Assembly: GCA_008123405.1 (NCBI GenBank)
Contig: VSSA01000012.1
Coordinates: 62,001 to 126,000, forward strand
Direction: 5' to 3'
DNA from: Nocardioides sp. BGMRC 2183
GTDB lineage: Bacteria > Actinomycetota > Actinomycetes > Propionibacteriales > Nocardioidaceae
Length of the DNA: 64,000 nucleotides
Part shown: piece by piece, positions 59,174 through 64,000 of the stretch
Layout: the number at the start of each line of letters is the position of its first letter
Position numbering within the stretch: position 1 is the stretch's first letter
Program-made: the position numbers and the translations under genes
The notes under the pieces: model-generated
Seen by the model: the letters and a program-made list of their open reading frames with translations, nothing else
Database searches by the model: none
What the model was told of the DNA's origin: nothing

Positions 59174-61888
59174 ATGGACGGGACGAGTGAACAGGGCAGA
59201 CGGGGCGCTTCCGTCGAGCAAGCACCGCAGGTCCGTGCGGAGCAGCGCGGGTTCTGGGACCTGCCGCCCTCCCTGCGCTGGACGACGTACGGCGTGATCG
59301 GCCTCGTGGTGCTCCTCGTGGTCACCTCGCTGACCGCCGTCGTCGTGGTTCGCTACTCCTGGCCGCAGACGTCGGGGACCATCGAGCTCGACGGCCTCGA
59401 TGCCCCGGTGGAGGTGGTCCGCGACACCGCCGGCATCCCGCAGATCTACGCCGACACCACCCACGACCTGATGTATGCCCAAGGGTTCGTGCACGCCCAG
59501 GAGCGGTTCTTCGAGATGGACGTGCGGCGCCACGCCACCGCTGGTCGTCTTGCCGAGCTGTTCGGGGAAGCCGGTCTGGAGAGCGACCTGGTGGTGCGGA
59601 CGTTGGGCTGGCGGCGGGTGGCCGAGAAGGAGCTGACCCGACTCACGCCCGCCACCCGGGACGCGCTGGATGCCTATGCGCAAGGGGTCAACGCCTATCT
59701 CGCCGACCGCACCCCGGCGGAGATCTCGCTGGAGTATGCGGTGCTCGGCCTGGGCGGACTGAGCTACGCCCCGGAGAAGTGGTCCGCGGTGGACTCGGTG
59801 GCCTGGCTCAAGGCGATGGCCTGGGACCTGCGCTCCAACGTCGACGACGAGGCGACCCGGGCGGTGACGGCCTCCCTCGTCGGCGCGGAGCGAGCAGCGG
59901 AGCTCTACCCGGCCTACGACGCCGAGGCCCACCCGCCGATCGTGGAGGACGGAGCCGTGGTCGACGGCGCCTTCGACCCTGCCGCGACACCGACCAGCTC
60001 CCGCTTACGGCCAGCCCCCGACCGCCGGATCGCTGCAGCACTGGCCGGCACCGTCGACGTGATCGGCAAGGCCTCGAGCCTGCTCGGCGGAGGTGCCGGA
60101 GCCGACGAGGGGATCGGCAGCAACAGCTGGGTCGTCGACGGCAGCCGGACCAGCACGGGTGCGCCGATCCTCGCCAACGACCCGCACCTCGGCGTCTCGC
60201 TGCCGGGCGTGTGGATGCAGGTCGGTCTGCACTGCCGGGAGATCAGCAGCGCGTGCCCCTACGACGTCGCGGGCTTCAGCTTCTCCGGAGTCCCGGGAGT
60301 GGTGATCGGCCACAACGCCGACATCGCCTGGGGCTTTACCAATCTCGGCGCCGACGTCAGCGACCTCTACGTGGAGCGAGTGGTCGGGGACTCCTGGCTC
60401 AGCGACCGTCGACAGCGACACCTGGTGCTGCGCGCGGAGAAGATCGAGGTGCGCGGGGAGGAGCCGATGGAGATCACCGTCCGCTCCACCCGACACGGAC
60501 CGTTGCTCTCCGACCTGGTCGAGCTCGACAAGTCCACCGATCGGGTCGACCTCACCAGCGACGGCATCCTGGACTCGGTCACCGACGCCGGCGCCACGCT
60601 GCGCGGCGCAGAGCCGGCCGAGCCGGTCGAGGGTGGCGACCGGCCCGGGTGGGAGCCCGGCGTGGCCCTGGCGTGGACGGCTCTGCAGCCGCGCAACACC
60701 GCCGACGCGCTCTTCGCCCTCAATCGCGCGGACGACTGGAGCTCGTTCCGTGCGGCGATGTCGCAGTTCGCGGTGCCCGGGCAGAACGTCGTCTACGCCG
60801 ACACCGACGGGCACATCGGCTATCAGGCGACCGGCGCGATCCCGCAGCGCCGGCCCGGTCACGACGGCACGTTGCCGGTCGCCGGGTGGCGGTCGGCGAA
60901 CGACTGGGCTCCGCGCCCGGTCCCGTTCCGCGCGCTGCCGTGGAGCTTCGACCCGCCCTCGGGAGCGATCGTGACCGCCAACCAGCAGCCGATCGACCCC
61001 GGCTCCTATCCCTATGCCTTGGGCGAGGACTGGGCCCGTGGCTACCGCTCGTCGCGGATCGCCGAGCTGCTGGACATGGACCAGGAGCTGTCGGTGGCGA
61101 GCATGCAGACCATCCAGCTCGACGACCGGAGTGCGTGGGCGGCCACGCTGACGCCGTACCTGCTCGACGTGGAGCTGCCCGGCGGCTACTACTCCGACGG
61201 CCAAGAGCTGCTGGTCGACTGGGACCAGCGGCAGGATGCCGACAGCGCCGCTGCTGCCGTCTTCAACGCGGCCTGGCGCGAGCTCCTCCGAGCCACCTTC
61301 GACGACGAGCTGCCGCCGGGGCTGCGTCCCACGGACGGAGCGCGCTGGTGGGACGTGGTCGGGTGGCTGCTGCTGCGTCCGCAGAACGCCTGGTGGGACG
61401 ACGTCACGACCGAGGACGTGGTGGAGACCCGCGACGACATCCTGCGTGCCGCCATGATGGACGCCCGGGACGAGCTCACCGCCCTGCTGTCGCCGGATCC
61501 CGCCGAATGGCGTTGGGGCGACCTGCACGAGCTGTCGTTGCGGTCGCCGACGCTGGGGGAGTCCGGCATCGACCTGGTCGAGCGACTCTTCAACCGGGAT
61601 GGCTGGGACGGAGCGGGCGGTGGCGGGCTGGTCGACGCCACCGGGTGGGACGCCCAGGAGGGGTACGACGTCACCACCGCCCCCTCGATGCGGATGGTGG
61701 TGGGGCTCGACGATCTCGACGCGGCGCGCTGGATCAACCTCACCGGCGTCTCCGGTCACGCCTTCCACCCGCACTACACCGACCAGACCGACCTGTGGGT
61801 GCGCGGGGAGTATCTGCCGTGGGCGTTCAGCCGACCGGCCGTGCTGCGCTCCGCCGAGGACACCCTCACCCTGACCCCCCTGGAATAG
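59174..61888 (+). CDS. Penicillin acylase-type N-terminal nucleophile hydrolase, membrane-anchored
   Basis: A 904-residue protein. An N-terminal span (TYGVIGLVVLLVVTSLTAVV) is followed by the alpha segment (GIPQIYADTTHDLMYAQGFV with HAQERFFEMDVRRHATAG) and a cleavage site before Ser316 in IGSNSWVVDGSRTSTGAPIL then ANDPHL. This serine becomes the N-terminal nucleophile of the beta chain. GVVIGHNADIAWGFTNLGAD and YQATGAIPQRRPGHDG are conserved. Such acylases cleave amides, including beta-lactams and acyl-homoserine lactones. ATG 59174 is preferred; a much longer upstream frame crosses the FmdB gene. Confidence 0.9.
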   Translation: MDGTSEQGRRGASVEQAPQVRAEQRGFWDLPPSLRWTTYGVIGLVVLLVVTSLTAVVVVRYSWPQTSGTIELDGLDAPVEVVRDTAGIPQIYADTTHDLMYAQGFVHAQERFFEMDVRRHATAGRLAELFGEAGLESDLVVRTLGWRRVAEKELTRLTPATRDALDAYAQGVNAYLADRTPAEISLEYAVLGLGGLSYAPEKWSAVDSVAWLKAMAWDLRSNVDDEATRAVTASLVGAERAAELYPAYDAEAHPPIVEDGAVVDGAFDPAATPTSSRLRPAPDRRIAAALAGTVDVIGKASSLLGGGAGADEGIGSNSWVVDGSRTSTGAPILANDPHLGVSLPGVWMQVGLHCREISSACPYDVAGFSFSGVPGVVIGHNADIAWGFTNLGADVSDLYVERVVGDSWLSDRRQRHLVLRAEKIEVRGEEPMEITVRSTRHGPLLSDLVELDKSTDRVDLTSDGILDSVTDAGATLRGAEPAEPVEGGDRPGWEPGVALAWTALQPRNTADALFALNRADDWSSFRAAMSQFAVPGQNVVYADTDGHIGYQATGAIPQRRPGHDGTLPVAGWRSANDWAPRPVPFRALPWSFDPPSGAIVTANQQPIDPGSYPYALGEDWARGYRSSRIAELLDMDQELSVASMQTIQLDDRSAWAATLTPYLLDVELPGGYYSDGQELLVDWDQRQDADSAAAAVFNAAWRELLRATFDDELPPGLRPTDGARWWDVVGWLLLRPQNAWWDDVTTEDVVETRDDILRAAMMDARDELTALLSPDPAEWRWGDLHELSLRSPTLGESGIDLVERLFNRDGWDGAGGGGLVDATGWDAQEGYDVTTAPSMRMVVGLDDLDAARWINLTGVSGHAFHPHYTDQTDLWVRGEYLPWAFSRPAVLRSAEDTLTLTPLE

Positions 61889-61893
61889 CCCTC

Positions 61894-61979
61894 GTCGACT
61901 TGTGGGTTCGGGCCCGTCGACTTGGGGTTTGGGGCCCGTCGACTTGGGGGTTCGGGCCCGTCGACTTGGGGGTTCGGGT
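61894..61979. repeat. 22-bp GGGCCC array, 3.9 copies
   Basis: Units start at 61894, 61916, 61938 and 61960, exactly 22 bases apart, each GTCGACTTG followed by a G/T-rich stretch and GGGCCC. It fills the gap between the convergent acylase and 5-FTHF cyclo-ligase genes. The same family occurs at 2053, 5713 and 32739. Confidence 0.95.
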
Positions 61980-61990
61980 CAGGGGCAGGG

Positions 61991-62671
61991 TCAGCGCATG
62001 CCCTTGAGCGGCATCCGGTGCAGCTGCAGCATCGTGATCGCCGCCTTCACTGGCAGGTCATGCGGCTCGACCGGGACGTCGACCCCGACCTCGTCGGAGA
62101 ACAGCACGACTGCGGTGTAGGTCTTCTTGCGCAGCCGCGCCAGCGCCCGGTCGTAGGAGCCCCCGCCGCGCCCCAGCCGGTGGCCGTCGCGGGAGACCGC
62201 CAGCCCCGGCACCAGTACGACGTCCGCGTCGCGGATCGCGTCCACCCCCAGACGCTCCCCGGTCGGCTCCATCAACCCGTGCCGACCGAGTCCCAGGCAC
62301 TCGACTCCGGTGAACTCTGCCCAGTCCAGGTCGTCATCGTCGCGTAGCACCGGCAACAGCACCCGCTTTCCCTCGGACAGGAACCGCTCGAGCAACGGGC
62401 CGGTGCCGGGCTCGGTGCCGATCGCGACGTAGCAGGCGATGGTCTGCGCACGACGTACCGCCGTGGACCGGTATGCGCCGTCCACGATCGTGAGGGCCGC
62501 CATCCGCGCCGCGCGCAGCTCGATTCTGGCCCGTTTGTCGAGAATCTCCCTCCGTAGAGCGGCTTTGGCGCTCCGGACGCGTTTCCGCTCGGCCGACGTC
62601 AGGCCGTTGTCGTCGGCGGAGCGGCCCTCGGGGTCGTTTCCAGGATCGGGACGCGGTTGTGGACTCGACAC
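61991..62671 (-). CDS. 5-formyltetrahydrofolate cyclo-ligase family protein
   Basis: A 226-residue enzyme. LRREILDKRARIELRAARMA at the start of the domain, TIACYVAIGTEPGTGPLLER, DVVLVPGLAVSRDGHRLGRG then GGSYDRALARL (ATP and folate site) and VGVDVPVEPHDLPVKAAITM are family blocks. It converts 5-formyl-THF to methenyl-THF with ATP. It is divergent from the UDP-glucose pyrophosphorylase gene, an arrangement common in actinobacteria. The first 25 residues are a variable, low-complexity leader. Confidence 0.9.
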   Translation of the reverse strand: MSSPQPRPDPGNDPEGRSADDNGLTSAERKRVRSAKAALRREILDKRARIELRAARMAALTIVDGAYRSTAVRRAQTIACYVAIGTEPGTGPLLERFLSEGKRVLLPVLRDDDDLDWAEFTGVECLGLGRHGLMEPTGERLGVDAIRDADVVLVPGLAVSRDGHRLGRGGGSYDRALARLRKKTYTAVVLFSDEVGVDVPVEPHDLPVKAAITMLQLHRMPLKGMR

Positions 62672-62693
62672 CTTCCAAGCCTACGATCGCGGC

Positions 62694-64000
62694 ATGGGCA
62701 GCCCAGGCTTGGAGAAGGCACGCGCGAAGATGGCCGACGCGGGCGTCGATCCGGTGGCCATCGAGACCTTCGCGCACTACTACCGCCTGCTCGAGCACGG
62801 TGAGACCGGGCTGATCCCGGAGTCCACCATCGAGCCGGTCGACATCGAGCGGTTGGCGGACGTCGAGGTGCCCGACGAGGTCGCTGCCGACGCCATTTCT
62901 GCGACCGTCACGATCAAGCTCAACGGTGGGCTGGGCACCTCGATGGGGATGGACCGGGCCAAGTCGCTGCTCTGCGTCCGACGCGGGCTCTCCTTCCTCG
63001 ACATCATCGCTCGCCAGGTGCTGCACCTGCGCCGCGCCTACGGCGCCCAGGTGCCGCTGCTGTTCATGAACTCCTTCCGTACGTCCGTCGACACCCTCGA
63101 TGCGCTCGCCCGCTACGAGGACCTGCGGATCGAGGGTCTGCCGCTGGACTTCATCCAGAACAAGGAGCCCAAGCTGCTGGCCTCCGACCTGACGCCGGCC
63201 AGCCATCCCGACGACCCCGACCTGGAGTGGTGTCCGCCCGGGCACGGTGACCTCTACACCGCCCTGCGCGGCACCGGACTGCTGGACCGGATGATCGAGG
63301 CCGGCTACCGCTACGCCTTCGTCTCCAACTCCGACAACCTCGGCGCGGTGCCCGACGCCCGGGTAGCCGGTTGGTTCGCCTCGACCGGCGCGCCGTTCGC
63401 GATCGAGGCGGTACGTCGTACCCCCAGCGACCGCAAGGGCGGCCACTTCGCGCGCCGGAAGGCGGACGGCCGGATCGTCCTGCGGGAGACCGCCCAGACC
63501 GCGCCCGAGGACCAGCGGGCCCTCGCCGACCTGGACCGGCACCGCTACTGCTCGACCAACAACCTGTGGTTCGACCTGGTCGCGATGAAGCAGGCCCTCG
63601 ATGAGCGCGAAGGGATCCTCGGCCTGCCCCTGATCCGCAACGTGAAGCACCTCGATCCCGCCGACCCGAGCACGCCCGAGGTGGTGCAGATCGAGACCGC
63701 GATGGGGGCGGCGATCGAGGTCTTCGAGGGTGCCCGGTTGATCGAGGTCGGACGGGATCGGTTCATCCCGGTCAAGACCACCAACGACCTGCTCGTGCTG
63801 CGTTCCGACGTCTACGCGATCGGGGACGACTTCGCGCTGGAGCAGGTCGCTGCCGAGGTGCCGTTCATCGAACTCGACGACGAGCACTACAAGCTGGTCG
63901 GGGAGTTCGACAAGCGCTTCCCCGAGGGCGCGCCTTCGCTCCAGCGGGCCAACTCGCTGCGGATCGACGGTGACTGGACCTTCGGCCCCGGTGTCGCGGT
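62694..64000 (+). CDS. UTP-glucose-1-phosphate uridylyltransferase, UDPGP family (5' part)
   Basis: The frame opens at ATG 62694 and runs off the right edge, about 435 residues seen. TVTIKLNGGLGTSMGMDRAK near residue 75 is the nucleotide-binding motif of the eukaryotic-type UDPGP family, with LLFMNSFRTSVDTLDAL, FVSNSDNLGAVPDARVAGWF and IPVKTTNDLLVLRSDVY following. It makes UDP-glucose for cell-wall sugars and glycolipids. This is the UGP2-like form rather than the usual bacterial GalU. The end of the protein lies outside the window. Confidence 0.9.
   Translation, partial: MGSPGLEKARAKMADAGVDPVAIETFAHYYRLLEHGETGLIPESTIEPVDIERLADVEVPDEVAADAISATVTIKLNGGLGTSMGMDRAKSLLCVRRGLSFLDIIARQVLHLRRAYGAQVPLLFMNSFRTSVDTLDALARYEDLRIEGLPLDFIQNKEPKLLASDLTPASHPDDPDLEWCPPGHGDLYTALRGTGLLDRMIEAGYRYAFVSNSDNLGAVPDARVAGWFASTGAPFAIEAVRRTPSDRKGGHFARRKADGRIVLRETAQTAPEDQRALADLDRHRYCSTNNLWFDLVAMKQALDEREGILGLPLIRNVKHLDPADPSTPEVVQIETAMGAAIEVFEGARLIEVGRDRFIPVKTTNDLLVLRSDVYAIGDDFALEQVAAEVPFIELDDEHYKLVGEFDKRFPEGAPSLQRANSLRIDGDWTFGPGVA

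Overview
The window is a 64 kb stretch of very GC-rich chromosome with dense short overlaps between genes, frequent GTG/TTG starts and actinobacterial families throughout: an IdeR/DtxR regulator, an actinobacterial SerC, a mycobacterial-type CYP51 locus, an LCP cell-wall enzyme, a CIRCE element and F420-type oxidoreductases. It looks like a Nocardioides-like member of the Propionibacteriales or a close relative. This placement is inferred from gene content only. There is no prophage, CRISPR array, transposase or rRNA operon, and only one tRNA.

Layout. 1-11.9 kb: end of an acyltransferase, a geranylgeranyl-reductase-like flavoprotein, a double NUDIX protein, then an overlapping block of hydroxyacid-oxoacid transhydrogenase, a DUF1648 membrane protein and a large FAD/Fe-S oxidase, followed by a methyltransferase, a secreted anchored protein, topoisomerase IB and a macrodomain protein. 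12-24 kb: SerC, GNAT, an ABC-2 transporter divergent from a two-component system, a PPOX-like protein divergent from a MocR regulator, a CNNM/HlyC transporter, citrate synthase and PdxH. 24-31 kb: TetR plus a heterodimeric ABC exporter, then a long structured leader, an MFS exporter and its MarR regulator. 31-40 kb: IdeR-like regulator, sirtuin, PCMT, DUF2277, a sigma factor overlapping a membrane-anchored beta-propeller protein, and a saccharopine-dehydrogenase-like protein. 40-51.6 kb: a TetR-controlled catabolic-looking cluster with two P450s (one clearly CYP51), ferredoxin, SDRs, aldehyde dehydrogenase, a beta-hydroxyacid-dehydrogenase-like enzyme and a CMD-family protein. As I recall it, the gene set matches M. 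tuberculosis Rv0763c-Rv0771, but here it lies on one strand. 51.8-64 kb: secreted proteins, a PPTase, two half-SWEETs, tRNA-Arg(CCU), LCP, MscL, SAF, FmdB, penicillin acylase, 5-FTHF cyclo-ligase and the start of a UDP-glucose pyrophosphorylase.

The most unusual content is not in the ordinary genes. (1) Two 161-bp palindromic elements (34852-35012 and 50414-50574) have unrelated terminal arms but the same length, the same internal motifs in register, and three helices supported by compensatory changes including G-U pairs. One is inserted in frame inside a dehydrogenase gene, and a 34-bp remnant at 17597-17630 supplies both stop codons of a convergent gene pair. (2) GGGCCC-centred repeats with an exact 22-bp period occur at four loci, one of them inside a coding frame. 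(3) Composite hairpins built on GTTTCNCC arms sit at five gene ends. (4) The MFS exporter has a leader with a 14-nt full complement of the 16S rRNA tail, a 12-codon ORF, an internal anti-SD mimic and a terminator-like three-way junction, which looks like a ribosome-sensing attenuator. (5) Three matching palindromes define the probable operator set of the CYP51-cluster TetR.
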